Assembly (NCBI GenBank): GCA_015847255.1
Contig: JADLZK010012248.1
Span: 1,922,001 to 1,986,000, forward strand
Length of the DNA stretch: 64,000 bases
Reading direction: 5' to 3'
Source of the DNA: Hyparrhenia diplandra
Lineage: Eukaryota > Streptophyta > Magnoliopsida > Poales > Poaceae
Position 1 is the first letter of the stretch, and each line of letters starts with the position of its first letter. Under the pieces are notes generated by a model that was not told the DNA's origin, searched no databases, and saw only the letters and a program-made list of their open reading frames with translations. The position numbers and the translations under genes were made by a program. Shown in pieces: positions 47,641 through 58,559 of the stretch.

Positions 47641-47976
47641 CAATTCTGCAATAGGCGTCTATTAGGACTACAAGTAACCACAGAGTCACAGAACACAAAA
47701 TAAATTAAATGTAGTTCGGGGAATAGAATAGTATAGACAAAGCTGCAGTTTAGTAACATTTCATTTAATAGGAGTGTCATTGTTCTTGAGCGTGTATATA
47801 TTTATCTATAAAGAAAATAGCAAATTAGTAGTTGCGAGTCTCCTAAAACAAAAACATAAAGGTAACAACATTAATGTAGTAGGCGGTGTCAAGTTTAGCA
47901 TGTACAACTCAATACATCCATCGAGGATACAGATTATACAGTTCAATTACGTAATAGGTGTATGAGGAGTAGACGA
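47641..47976. other. Array edge, non-coding
   Basis: Holds two degenerate copies of array edge words (tccatgtgaggctaatatta near 47613, tccatcgaggatacagatta near 47921). No gene. Confidence 0.5.
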
Positions 47977-48063
47977 GAGCCTGTTCGCTTGTTCTTGCAA
48001 TCTTGCTTCATCTTGTTTCAGCTTATTCTCTCACAGGATACTATTAAACAAGCGAACAGGCTC
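47977..48063. mobile_element. Small palindromic MITE, copy 1
   Basis: The arms gagcctgttcgcttgtt and aacaagcgaacaggctc are perfect inverses at both ends of an 87-bp element. The centre holds cttcatcttgtttcagctta. Possibly hAT-type, but no 8-bp duplication is clear. Confidence 0.65.
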
Positions 48064-48400
48064 TCAGGGGCACAGATCACCAAAAAAAAAGGTAGTTCAG
48101 GAATAGTGGAGTATAAAGAAACTATAGTTTCGTGACGGTTCATTTAATATGCACATTTTTGTATGACAAGATACCTGTAGTACTCTGAGGCGGTCGTGTT
48201 TACTTGAGCACGCATATTCATCTATAAAGAAAATAAGCGGCGATGGATAACAACAACATTATAGTTATATATAGTAGCGATCGGGCACGGTAGCGGTGAG
48301 GTGTCAAGTTCGGTATGTACAACTCAATTATATCCATATTATGAGGATACAATTATAGTTCAATTACATGCGTAATAGACAGTATGTGAGGACTAGTTGA

Positions 48401-48480
48401 CCTGTTCGCTTGTGCTTGCTTCATCTTGTTTCAGCTTATTCTCTCTCACGTACAGAATACTATATATTAAACACAAGTTT
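48401..48480. mobile_element. Same small MITE, degenerate copy 2
   Basis: cctgttcgcttgtgcttgct is followed by the same centre (cttcatcttgtttcagctta). The right arm is eroded. Confidence 0.5.
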
Positions 48481-48889
48481 AACAAGGCTTGAGAGGCACG
48501 AGATCACGGAAAAACAAAAAAAGGTAGTTCGGGGAATAGTGGAATCTAACAAGCGTAGTTCAAGAATGAAGGCACGGACAAGATTGATGGGCTAGATATC
48601 AAACCCTAGAATGGCGGCCGGCTCGGGTGGAGGAAGAAGCCGTCGGAGAAGGAGGTCGCCGGGCGGAAGCGGCGTCGGCTTGAATGGCGCGCGGATGCGT
48701 CGGGCGGGTGGCGGGCTGATGAGGCGGCCGGAAACCCTAGAGTCGCTTTGTGAGGAGTGTGGCTAGGAACCAAACACCGATCGAAATGAATCTTTTACTG
48801 TGACGAGGCGGGTAAAATTTTTGAGTTTTGTAAAGGCTCGGCGCGTAAAAATCGTGAGCGAAAAATTGGGCGGGCACAAGTAAAACGTA
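48481..48889. other. GC-rich fragment without a supported gene
   Basis: 48600-48770 has ggcggccgg and gtcggcttg words, resembling a promoter-proximal exon of a grass gene (aaaccctag motifs on both sides). Frames are short and Arg/Gly-rich. Could be captured DNA. Confidence 0.3.
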
Positions 48890-49143
48890 CTCCCTCCGGG
48901 ATGGTTAGAAGTCATTTAGGACGGCGACACGGTCTCCAAAACATAACTTTGACCGCTTATTATTATAAAAATATTTATGGAGATGTGATATATGTATACT
49001 TTTATCAAAGTATTTTTAAGACAAATCTACTCATATAATTTTTACATTTACAAACTCAACAACTTAAAAGTTATTGATGATTTATATTCCCGATGTTTGA
49101 CCCAAACCTTGTCCAAAACGACTTTTAATACCATCGGAGGGAG
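48890..49143. mobile_element. Stowaway MITE (254 bp)
   Basis: The termini ctccctccg and cggagggag are flanked by TA on both sides (48888-48889 and 49144-49145), the Tc1/mariner-type duplication. Arms include agtcatttaggac and its approximate inverse near 49115. AT-rich centre. Confidence 0.85.
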
Positions 49144-50124
49144 TATAATAAAATTTGTTCGACCGATTTTGGCTGATTGAATAGTATTATTTCGTGAAAG
49201 AGCGACTTCAGGTTGCGGCGGCGCGTGGTGGGGGTCCCTGTCGGGGTCATAGTGCACACCCGTGGAGGGGCCGTCTGTCGGGATCTACTACTGCGTTTGC
49301 TCTCCCTACGTATACCTTACGCCTCTCGCGATTCATTCCATCTCTCGCTCTCTTCCATCCCTTCTCCCGGTGAGCTCCGGCCCGATGTCTCGGTCTCCTT
49401 TGGCGGAGTCGTCTAGAGGTGGGCCGGGCGAGGAATAGGCTTCAATGGGATCCAGTTGGTGAGCTCGGCGGGTTCCCGCTCATCGGTTGTCCGGGCTGCG
49501 GTCTTGCTCGGGTGGTGGAGGTGCGGACCAAGAAGGATGGTGATAACCTTGGGCCGACTCTACTTCAAGTGTGTTAGGAAATGGGGTGAGTATTTCGTTC
49601 TCTAGTGTTGGCGTGTTGTCCGGGCCTCCTCGCCCCTAGTTTTGCACTAATTTTGTGTGCCTGTTTTTACGTACCCTAATAAGCAAAGCAGTGTAATTAC
49701 TACCGATTTGAAAAGGAATACTTCGAGGTCTTGAAGGATCTTGGCATCATAGCTGTTCGCCCTTGGTGGAAAGAGGAGCTGGTCTTTGGATGAAGAAGCT
49801 TCGAGTGGGCGGTCCAAGTGGTGACACCAAGAAGAAAAACTTGGAGCAGATCTTTGGAGGACTTGATGAGGAAGGCGAACATGTTTATTATTCTCGTCTC
49901 TTGTCCGTGTTGTCATTGGATGTGTTCGATGTATCTTTGTAAACATGTAATGCCCGATGCAATGTTATTATTGTGGTAATTTGCGAATATCACAACGCCG
50001 TCGGTGCAATGCATGCTTGGTGTCAAGATTACGCTTTTGTGAAAAGTCAAGCGAGTGGAGTGGATCCACCGTGCTTAATAGGGATGTCATCCGTTGACCG
50101 CGTTGTGTAAAGGCGTGAGTGATA
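49144..50124. other. Non-coding region, no gene supported
   Basis: The 49210-49440 part is GC-rich with an open frame but no domain. 49680-49950 has short frames only. Confidence 0.35.
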
Positions 50125-50364
50125 CTCCCTCCGTTCATAAAAAAAAACGTAATTTTTTGACCTTTTCAAAATCTAATTTGACTATTCGTCTTGCTCAACA
50201 TGTTTGTGTAAATTCCAAAATAAATTAGCTATTGTTGTAATATCTTTAATGATCTAATAAGTCATAACAAAATTGATAATATTTATATACATTATTCAAA
50301 TAAAACGAATGGTCAAATTAGATTTTGAAAGGTCAAAGAATTGCGGTTTTTTGGTTGGACGGAG
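50125..50364. mobile_element. Stowaway MITE (240 bp), second family
   Basis: Starts ctccctccgttcataaaa and ends ttttggttggacggag, with TA at 50123-50124 and 50365-50366. The arms pair ttttgaccttttcaaaatct with agattttgaaaggtcaaag. AT-rich centre. It differs in sequence from the element at 48890. Confidence 0.85.
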
Positions 50365-50642
50365 TACTCCACATTTGCCGACCGCTGCGTGGGTTCGCGA
50401 ACTACGCACACGCCGACACTAAAAAGCGTGTGAGTAATAAAGTGATCGCACTGTCCGAGTCTACTCTACGACGCCGCCCCGCCACCTCTACAAGATTGCG
50501 CCATTGGGCCGCGAACTCACCTCCGCGCCCGGCTACATCTATCTCGTCGTCGCCGCCGCCGCCGTCGCCGCTATAAGCTTAGCTTCACGCGTCACCTTCC
50601 ACATACCACCGCCGCGGCCGGCGCCGCGTCTCGCCGCGCACC

Positions 50643-51434
50643 ATGCAGCGGCTTCCATCGGAGATGCTTGCATTGGTTGCCATCCGTCGCCAAGGAGGCG
50701 AGGATCCCATGGGCGACCTCACCATTCGCGCCGCTTTTGAAGCGAGATGGCGAGAGGTGTCTTGGCGGCGCCATGGTGGGGCCGGGCATCCCATTGGAGC
50801 GGGTTTTCCAACGAAGCGAGGGAATGGCGTACCCTCGTCACCAATCTTGCCATCGTCGGCAACCCGGAGGCGCGTGCTTGAGCAGGCACATGCGCCTGTT
50901 CGTCGATGGCCGCGGCTGCCGTCGCGCCCCGCTTCGACATCTTGCGCGGCGCGCCCGATGCGGGGCATGAACTGCATGCCGCACGCACACGCCCTTGCTC
51001 TCTATAGGATGAACACCGGCGCCCGCGACGCGGCGACCTTTCGCACGAAAGGTGTTGCGGGGGATCAAGGCAACGCGGTGGCGGCGGCGGCGTGGGGCAC
51101 CGATAGCGTGCGCGCCTCGCGCCACGAGCAATAGCGGTGTTGAGCGGCGAGCTGATGGTGGCGCCCGTATCCAGCGGGTTTTCGGTTTCTCCGTCGTCTC
51201 CTCGCTCGCCCAACCGCCCGGTGCCCGCCAACACGGGCATCTTCGATGCGGCGTGCCGGGCTGTGGCGACATTGCCGGATGGTCGGAGTCGGAGCGTGGA
51301 AGGCAACCGTGGGGAGTGTACTTGCAGTGGCGTCGCGAGGATCAGCGATGAGTCTACTTTGTTCTTCATTGATGGCTTGTGGGCATGAGTGTACCGTTCT
51401 TCCAATGCGGGGAGTTGCTCACGATTTGCGGTGA
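50643..51434 (+). pseudogene. F-box protein with Sel1-like/zinc-ribbon tail, decayed copy 1
   Basis: Belongs to a plant F-box family in which a short F-box is followed by helical repeats and a C-terminal Cys-rich motif. Start MQRLPSEMLALVAI, then DPMGDLTI. A second frame gives VGNPEA, and the first frame has HALALYRMNTGARDAA. The tail has PGCGDIAGWSESER, WGVYLQWRREDQR and CGHECT, the expected W...C...HEC pattern. The pieces lie in all three frames, so at least four indels are present; several sit at CAG/CTG-like sites. A GC-rich leader precedes it. A related copy is at 57644. Confidence 0.6.
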
Positions 51435-52408
51435 CGCCTAGCTAGATATAACAACTTTTGGTAGCTTTTGGAAGTGTGCACGCGTCGTAGGTGATGCATA
51501 TATGGTGTGCATATGTTCGATCCTTACCTAGCGGTGATGTTCAAGAAGCGTAGATCCGGATGGAACGAAGACCGAGATGTTTTAATTAGTTGTAATATAA
51601 TCCGTGTGTTATAATGCTCACTTACGTTTTCGGTGTCTACCATTAATTCTCGCCGCGCGCCAGCGACCATGGCGCCGCGAGCACCCGGCCGGCATGGCTA
51701 TAGTTAGCCGCCTCTCGGGCTGAACTCTCTCCCTTCTTTTGCCTCCTCGAGGCTCGTCGCTTGAAGGCGCGCTATTCTGTGCCATTGAGGTCACCTTGGA
51801 ACGCTGCCGTGTCGCCGGTTCACCGCGCCGGCCGGCCGCGTTCGAGCTAAGCGTTCACCATGACGGCAACAACCCCTCGGGACCCGTCCCGCCTCGACCC
51901 GAGTTTTGAAAACCGTTTATGCTGCACTCGGCCTGTCCTCGGTCGCCGGAGAGTGTCGCTCCCCGCTCCGCCCGCGTGCCGCCCGCCAACGTCGGTGTCG
52001 AAGCTCGCGGTAGGCGAGCCCATTCAAACCCGGTCATCCGATAGCATAGATAGGAACGCTAGGTTACGGGGATCACGGTGTTCGCCCTCCCGTCGCTAGA
52101 GACATCATCTCCCGTGTGCCGCGCCATGATGGACTTCTCCTCGAAGGGGGTGATTCACCGTTGGCGCGGTTTCTAAGACGAGGAACAAGAGAACGCCAAA
52201 TGATAGAAAAAGATTGACACGCATCATATTAATTAAACCGATACAAGGAAACAATATAACCCAAATTGACGAAAAGATAAAGAGATTGCCATGCAACAGA
52301 TTAACCAACAAGCGATTCCTTAGCAAATTAACCACCGATTATTGTATCTTACACATCCACACAAATTAGACAATGATAAATTAACATAAGAAAAAAAAAG
52401 AAGAGAAC
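51435..52408. other. GC-rich then AT-rich DNA, no gene supported
   Basis: 51640-52080 is GC-rich with no domain in any frame. 52105-52400 is AT-rich, with only a hydrophobic chance frame on the minus strand. Confidence 0.35.
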
Positions 52409-52669
52409 CTAGGCCGCCTTCTTGGCCTTCTTGGCCACCAGCAGCAGCTTCGGCGGCCGCCTTCTTCCCGGCCGCCTCCTCCGGTTTGGCGGTATCCCTC
52501 GGCGAGGGTATCGGCCGTAGATTCGATCGGAGGCGTAGAAGTTGGCCCTCTCCTCGAGGGGCAGATTCACCTTTGGCAGGCCAACATCGTCGGCCGGGCC
52601 ATTCAGCTTGGTGAGGGGGCGGCGAGGCGCTCCCACGGCGAACTTCATCTCCTCCCGGGTGGCGGCCAT
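52409..52669 (-). CDS. Small hypothetical protein, 86 codons, unrecognised
   Basis: Starts MAATREEMKFAVGAPRRPL then VNLPLEERANFYASDRIYGR, and ends in an Arg/Lys-rich tail (VAKKAKKAA). The N-terminal half looks like a real protein and the tail may be frameshifted. In the same orientation, 340 bp upstream, is another small hypothetical frame (53013-53484). No domain known to me. It could be a captured exon. Confidence 0.3.
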   Translation of the reverse strand: MAATREEMKFAVGAPRRPLTKLNGPADDVGLPKVNLPLEERANFYASDRIYGRYPRRGIPPNRRRRPGRRRPPKLLLVAKKAKKAA

Positions 52670-53012
52670 GTCGACGATCGTGGGCGGCGAGTCCGGCTTT
52701 CTGTGAGAGGGGCACGAAAGAGAAGTTAGTGTTGGATAACGGGAGGGGGGGGGCGGGGTATAATGTGGCGTTTCCAAAACACGGTTGCTCGGAAAACGTA
52801 ACCGGCGGCCGCTGCGCCCAATGGCCGTCTTCTCGGCACTCAACGGCGGTGTATTTTCCAAAGCACAACCGACAGTTAATTAATTGTTTGTTTTTGGCAA
52901 ATTTTACATTGAACAAGTTAAGATTCAAATCAAATTTAATATAATATATATTTTGTTAATATATACAAACAAAAAAAACGTAACATATATTAAAAAAAGG
53001 AAGGCCGCCGGC

Positions 53013-53484
53013 CTAGTCCTCGTCGTCGTCGTCCTCCTCCTTCTCTTCCTCGGCCGGCGTCGTCCTTCTTGGCCAAGGCCTTGAGGGCGATCGGCCAACT
53101 CTTCCACCTTGGGGGCGTAGTGGTTGATCTTTTCATCGGAGGTCGATCCACCCTTGAAGAAGACCATGGCCGTCCGCCCGACTCCGCCGGCTTCATGAAG
53201 GCTGGCCGGGAGGCGATCGAGGGTGAAATCCCTCTCGATTACCTCTCGATAGCGGCCGATCGGGCAAGCTCATCGGCCGCTGCTCTGGCACGGGGGAGGC
53301 TAGAACCTCCATGCGGTCCCGCAGGAGAGGGCGGGACGTGGGGTCGGTCGTCGTTGTCGTCGGACCGGTCGGCCGCCGGCGCCTCCACCACCGGATCCTT
53401 GCCCTTGCCCTCGCCACCTCCATCTCCTCCACAGTGCGCTTGTTGGATCTGAGCCCGAGGCAGCCATAGCGTTGATGATTGCAA
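53013..53484 (-). pseudogene. Small hypothetical protein with acidic tail, frameshifted
   Basis: The frame starts MQSSTLWLPRAQIQQAHCGG. A different frame continues through MVFFKGGSTSDEKINHYAPK then VEELAD. A third ends EEEKEEDDDDED at TAG (53013-53015). The order suggests one protein of about 150 residues with a charged C-terminal tail, broken by two or three indels. The family is unknown to me. The neighbour at 52409 reads in the same direction. Confidence 0.3.
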
Positions 53485-53632
53485 AGAGAATGTGGCTGGA
53501 TTAGAGAAGGCGGAAAAGGATGAACGCCATGATCGAGTGTGTGCTTAAATAGTGAGTTAGCAGGGTGCTCCACTTCCCCACGATCGAGCGCGGCGTCAAC
53601 GCAACCGCTTGGAATTCCCACGATCAGCGGTA

Positions 53633-53785
53633 GTTTTAAATAGCGGGCTAAGGGTGTTTAGCGGTTTACCTCTAAAAAACGACTATAGCGGAGCTAATAG
53701 CGGGCTATAGCGGGCGGCTTAAATTGTACTTGCATGAGCAGAAATAGCGGCACCCGCCTCGAAAGGCTAGCGGGCTATTTAAAAC
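53633..53785. mobile_element. Inverted-repeat MITE rich in the word agcgggct
   Basis: The left end gttttaaatagcgggcta is mirrored by tagcgggctatttaaaac. Internal agcgggct repeats lie between. Probably a Mutator-type MITE; no target duplication was assigned. Confidence 0.55.
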
Positions 53786-53814
53786 GGTAGTGTACAGGGC
53801 TCAAGAGAACTCTA

Positions 53815-54255
53815 ATTTTCCTTTTTAATCTACGGTCGAGAACTTGTAACTAGTCTTTCTCCCTCATAGTAACTCCAAAATTGATGGTTTTTCTTTCTAT
53901 TTTTTTAAAATCATGCTCTATCGGCGATTGTATTATTATTATTACTTCTATTACTATTTGTCATGTTTCATCGATAACATTTGAAATTTGAATTTCAAAA
54001 TTACAACTTCAAACAACATTTTTGGAGCATCTAATGATTTCAGCGAGAAGAAGTCATGAACATATAAAAGTTGTACAACTTCTTATGATGTACACCTTTT
54101 ACTTTGGTCATTTCTTCACCCGACGGCGTCACGGTAACATTGTTCAAGATTTACACATCCACATATAGTTTATATGAAACTACGAGAGACATCTCTAAGA
54201 TTTGTGAACAATGTCTAACACTATGTCGGATGGGAAAACAACCAAATTAAAATAA
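53815..54255 (+). repeat. Dispersed AT-rich repeat, copy A
   Basis: Shares cttgtaactagtctttctcc, tcagcgagaagaagtca and gtgaacaatgtc with copies at 56085 and 56960. The pattern resembles subterminal repeats of large DNA transposons of rice. Confidence 0.7.
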
Positions 54256-54700
54256 GAATTAGTGAGCAGAGTGAAAAAACAAATTCTGAGGCCCGTCTTT
54301 GGGAACAAGGAGTCTGTAGTAGTGGGCGTCCGTCCTTCGTTCTCGTCGGCCCGGTCGGTTGCCTCTATTGGGTGGTGCTGATTTGTTGTGTGAGAAAATT
54401 GCGCTAGGCGGGTGGCCTTTGTGAGAGAAAAGCACTCTTGGTGGTGCATTTGAACCGACCCAAATTTTAACGATCGGTCTGCAGGTCACTGCAGATGACA
54501 CCTTCTTGCTGACTGCGGACAAAAGATGGACGGAACGAGGTGTGTAGGATATGCAAAGGATTCACATGCAAGGGTGTGTATAGATGCGATTTTGTGTAAG
54601 TAGTATAGATGAGTCTGTAGGAAAAGGCGCCGCAATTTTTTTTTGCTACAGCAGCGTCATGTCGCTATTGCGCGAGTGCACCGGCCGGCCCGATCATTAA
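54256..54700. other. Spacer, no gene
   Basis: Short minus-strand frames only. The word gcgagtgcaccggcc at about 54672 resembles gcccgagtgcaccggccc at 57471. Confidence 0.35.
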
Positions 54701-55942
54701 GGGCGTGTTTGGTTGCACGTGGCAGCATCGGACTCGAGGCGCTCGCATGGCTCGGCTGGCGAGGTTAATTTGGCCATGCCAAATGCATGCAGCGAGCCCC
54801 CTCTATTTTGGTTGCTGCATGAACCCAACCGGGCTAGCTAGAGCTGTTGTTTGGGACCATGCATTTGCGTGAGATTTAAATTTGTGCATGCATGGTTGTT
54901 GTTTGGTTGCTGCATACATGCTAGTTGCATCACATTCAAATTGTCACAAGCTACAAGCCGATCACAATAAAAGTAACTAGTCTTTTACCATAGCTTCCAA
55001 ACTAAAAACCCTATGACTACAACAATAATTAGGACTACTACGAGCACTAGTAAGCGGTGCCCGATCTCCAACGAGGTTGGTTTCTGGTGGATTAACAAGT
55101 GGTAGTAGAAGGGGTGGATCCCTGGCATCCCACGACCGGTGCAAAAAGCTTGCTTGGCCTCCACTTTTGTGTTATATTTCTGTAGCAATTTCCACGGAAC
55201 TTATGTACTTGCTCGTGTGCTTCTTTCCGGGTTGAGTACACCCCGGGTTCCCTACCATGATGAACCACATACCATGCCATTCTTTGCAAAAAGAAACAAA
55301 TTGTAGGAAACATAACACGCATGGCTTATGTGTGCTCGAGTTCATGTAGAAACATCATTGGCTAGGTCATGTGCTCAGATTATAGGAACAATGATCACGG
55401 CCCTAAGGCATGTGCTTAAAGTATAGGAAAAACATCACAGGGCAATAAGGCATATGTAATCCCAGGCTAGGGTTTGAAGAACAAGGAGAGAGGAAAAAAA
55501 AATCACCTAAGAGAGGGAGGGGCTCGGGATCCCTTTGCTACAACACAAGAGAGAGAGAGGCCTCGGATCCACAATTCACAAAGCAAGAACAAATCGAGAG
55601 GGGAGAGAAAAACCGGCCAGGTGGCGAAGAACTCGAGCGGCGGGAAAGAGCGGGGAGGAGGGAGCGAGGGGATATATAGGCGGAGATTGGCGCGAAGGGA
55701 GGGAGGAAACCGTAGAGAGTTGTCATCTCCGATCCAGGGCGGCGAAATCGCCCGGAGCGCAAGACGAGGGGAGCACGGAGGCGGCCCGCCGGGGGGAACG
55801 CCGGTCGGCCGTTTCTCGAGCTCGGCCGTGGAGCACTTTTTGCACGAAAGGGGAGCTTGGCTCGGGGGGCGAGCAGGTAACCAAACTTGGGACCTTTGAC
55901 GACGGAGCCTGGCTGGGGCATATCCGGGGCACCAAACACGCC
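54701..55942. mobile_element. PIF/Harbinger-like element carrying a viroplasmin-domain ORF
   Basis: Ends gggcgtgtttggttg (left) and accaaacacgcc (right, inverse), each bordered on its outer side by ttaa (54697-54700 and 55943-55946). PIF/Harbinger uses 3-bp TTA/TAA, so one border base is ambiguous. Subterminal ttggttgctgcat repeats (54813 and 54905) are typical. No DDE transposase was found in the 1.24 kb. The cargo is the ORF at 54985-55280 and a GC-rich segment (55600-55880). Confidence 0.65.
54985..55280 (-). pseudogene. Viroplasmin-like (RNase H1 N-terminal type) domain with C-terminal membrane helix
   Basis: Starts MAWYVVHHGREPGVYSTRKE and continues AHEQVHKFRGNCY, the fold shared by the RNase H1 N-terminal hybrid-binding domain and caulimovirus viroplasmin. 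One base is missing near 55182-55188. The next frame continues with NTKVEAKQAF, which completes the domain. After a spacer the protein ends LLVLVVVLIIVVVIGFLVWKLW at 54985, a single hydrophobic helix near the C-terminus as in tail-anchored proteins. Total about 98 residues. It lies inside the Harbinger-like element, so it is probably cargo. RNA:DNA or dsRNA binding at a membrane is inference only. Confidence 0.6.
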
Positions 55943-56084
55943 TTAAAATCCCACGTCTGCGACTTCGCGATGTCGTGATCTGCTTGGGTTTAACTCACCC
56001 GCATATCTGGCTCGCCCTAAGCGGCGCGGATCTGTTGGCCAGGACTGCATATGGAGACATGCTTGCGAGGCCTTCGGACTCAAG
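55943..56084. other. Short spacer, no gene
   Basis: GC-rich spacer between the Harbinger-like element and repeat B. Confidence 0.35.
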
Positions 56085-56815
56085 AACTACGATTTTTCTT
56101 TTTAACTGTGGCCAAAACTTGTAACTAGTCTTTCTCCCTCATAGTAACTCCAAATGTGATAGTTTTTCTTTCTCTTTTTTTTAAAGAATAATCTTTGTAT
56201 ATATCAAGATATTGTATTCTTACTTTGCTATTACTTTTGTCATGTTTTATTGAGAACATTTGAAATTTGAATTTCAAAATTATAACTTCGAACAACATTT
56301 TTGGTTCATCCAATGATTTCAGCGAGAAGAAGTCAAGCACGTAAAAAGTTGTATAACTTCTAAAGATGTACTACACCTTTTATATTGGCCATTTCTTCAT
56401 CCGACGATGTCGCGGTAACATTGTTCACAAGATTTACACATATCTCATATATAGTTGATGAAACTATGAGATTGATTTCTAAGATTTGTGAACAATGTCA
56501 CTAGCACTACTATGTCGGATGGGGAAACAACCAAAAAAAATGTAGATCTTGCTAGGTTACGAAACTCTCTAGTTGAAAACTTTTTGGTTTGACATTACCT
56601 TGTAAAGGAAATCTAGGTCTCAATTTCAAAAAAAAATGGAAATAGAAATTTAAATGTTTTAAGTGACCTCGGATAGACAAACCACCAACATGACGATTGT
56701 AACTCTCAATTATCCATGAAACTTTGTAGTTTACAACGTTTTGATTTGGCATCATCTTGTCATGGAAAAACATGTAGCAGATTGAAAACATTTAGCTTAG
56801 AGGCAGCGCATTGGG
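56085..56815 (+). repeat. Dispersed AT-rich repeat, copy B (longest)
   Basis: Contains the copy A sequence and extends further: gttgaaaactttttggttt, agacaaaccaccaacatga and catcatcttgtcatggaaaa. Copy C shares this extension. Confidence 0.7.
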
Positions 56816-56959
56816 ATATATATTTTCGATGCGAAGAAAAGGTGTCTCGCCCATTTCCTTGGGCGTGTTCACGCTCCGCGGTCATGTCCGTCACTTTCGG
56901 CCGTTACGCCCGAAGCGCCAACTTTTTTGTTCACCTCCCGAGCTTCCAACAAGAACCCT
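56816..56959. other. GC-rich spacer, no gene
   Basis: Resembles the GC-rich DNA that follows copy C (gcccgaagcgcc against gcgcccgagtgcaccgg). Probably part of the same repeat family. Confidence 0.35.
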
Positions 56960-57445
56960 AATTTTTTTTTTTTAATCTATGGTCAAAACTTGTATAACTT
57001 CTTAAGATGTACATCTTTTATGTAGGTCATTTGTTCATATGATGATGTCGCGGTAACACCTTGTCCACGAGATTTACACATGTGTCATAGAGTTTATGAA
57101 AGTAGAAGACAAATTTCTAAGATTCGTGAACAATGTCACTAGCACTATGTCGGATGGGAAACAACCAAAATAAGAATTGTAGGTCTTGCTAAGTTGTGAA
57201 ACTCTCTAGTTGAAAACTTTTTTGGTTTCACATTATCTTGCAAAAGATAAACTATATATATATAGGTCTCAATTTCAAAAATTGGAAATTTAAATTTAAA
57301 TTTTTTTAAGTGACGTCGGATAGACAAACCACCAACATAATGATTGTAGTTCTCAAATATCCATGAAACTTTATAGCTTACAACATTTTGATTTGAGATC
57401 ATCTTGTCACGGGAAAACATGTAACAGTTTGAAAACATTTATCTT
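56960..57445 (+). repeat. Dispersed AT-rich repeat, copy C
   Basis: Starts inside the copy B sequence (cttcttaagatgtacatctt) and runs to the same end (gaaaacatttatcttt). Confidence 0.7.
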
Positions 57446-57643
57446 TGGGGAGCGCCTTTGGGACTTTGCGCCCGAGTGCACCGGCCCTTGTGCCCGCCCA
57501 TAACGCGCGCCCTGCACCACGGTCTTCGCACCCGCATTATTCTTTGCCGACCAACTCTTCGCCGCACAAAGCGTAGCTAGCGCGCCCCACCAAAAGCTCC
57601 GGCCGCGCGCGCCGCGCCCGCGCCCATGGAAACCTTCCGCGTG
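57446..57643. other. GC-rich spacer upstream of F-box copy 2
   Basis: No gene; probably tail of repeat C plus leader of the F-box pseudogene. Confidence 0.35.
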
Positions 57644-58398
57644 ACATGCTTGTAGAGATTGCGATTGGTGTTGCCAAGGTCTCGAGAGAATCCCATGGAG
57701 GACCTCCACAATCTGCGGGCCACACGTTAACGGATGGGCGGCGTGCGGCGACCCCTAGTGTGACGAGCATCCGTTGGACCGGTGTCTTTATCTTGCCGTG
57801 GCGGGGGCTGGTGGCCGTACTACTCGCTCAGGATCGCGAGAATCTTATCACCAAGCTTCGCCGCCGTCGGCAACCCGGAGGCGTGCTTCTAAGCCGGCAT
57901 GTATGCCGTCGCCGTCGGCCGCCCGCCACCGTCACGCCGTGTCGCTCGAAGCTGCGGGCGTGCCGCCGCGCTCAGGGCATGAAACCGCCAAAGTATGTTC
58001 TTGCTCTTGTGCTCTCTGGGGCCAACACCGATTACGCTGACGGCTTGACTATGCGCGGCGGGTGTTGCGTGAGATCGGCGACCACCGGCGGCGGTTGGCG
58101 GGACGTCGTGAGCTGCGGCAAGAATGGAACTCGCTGAGCGGCCCTGGTGACATGCATGGGATTTCTTGAGGGGCGACTTGATGGCGGCACATATACCGCC
58201 AAATTGGAGTAGAGAATACCGTCCTCGGCACCACCAGGTGCCTCGCCATGGCGGGCATCGGTGCGAGAGGCGGCGGTGCACCGCCATTCACGGATGGGGT
58301 GATTCATTTCAGGCGTGGAGGATGCTCTGCGGCCCGAGGAGTGTAGGATCCACAAGGAGTGTGAAAGTTTCTTACGTGGTGTTGTGTGGGCACTATAA
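57644..58398 (+). pseudogene. F-box protein with Sel1-like/zinc-ribbon tail, decayed copy 2
   Basis: Same family as 50643. DMLVEIAIGVAK gives the F-box helix; the other frames read PMEDLHNLRAT and VGNPEACF. The C-terminus reads ECRIHKECESFLRGVVWAL before TAA at 58396-58398, the expected Cys motif and end. It is broken by several frameshifts and stops. Shared words with copy 1 include cgtcggcaacccggaggcg. Neither copy can encode a full protein as given. Confidence 0.6.
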
Positions 58399-58559
58399 AC
58401 AAGTTTTAAATTGGGATTGATCGATCTATCGATCACATGCGTGATGAAAAGTTGGATGTTTTGTTAGTAGTAACCATGCATATTTTCCAAAAAGTGACGA
58501 AAGGCGGATTCTAACAAATTTTTGTTTGGGGGCGATTCCCAAATTCAAAAAAAATGGTT
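58399..58559. other. Spacer, no gene
   Basis: AT-rich DNA between F-box copy 2 and the segmental duplication. Confidence 0.35.

Noticed and set aside
47977..48063. Palindrome as a microRNA precursor or terminator
   Set aside because: Related copies at 48401 and 59599 show it is a dispersed MITE.
50719..51405. 228-codon minus-strand frame opposite the F-box pseudogene
   Set aside because: Shadow of GC-rich F-box DNA; the plus-strand family motifs explain the region better.
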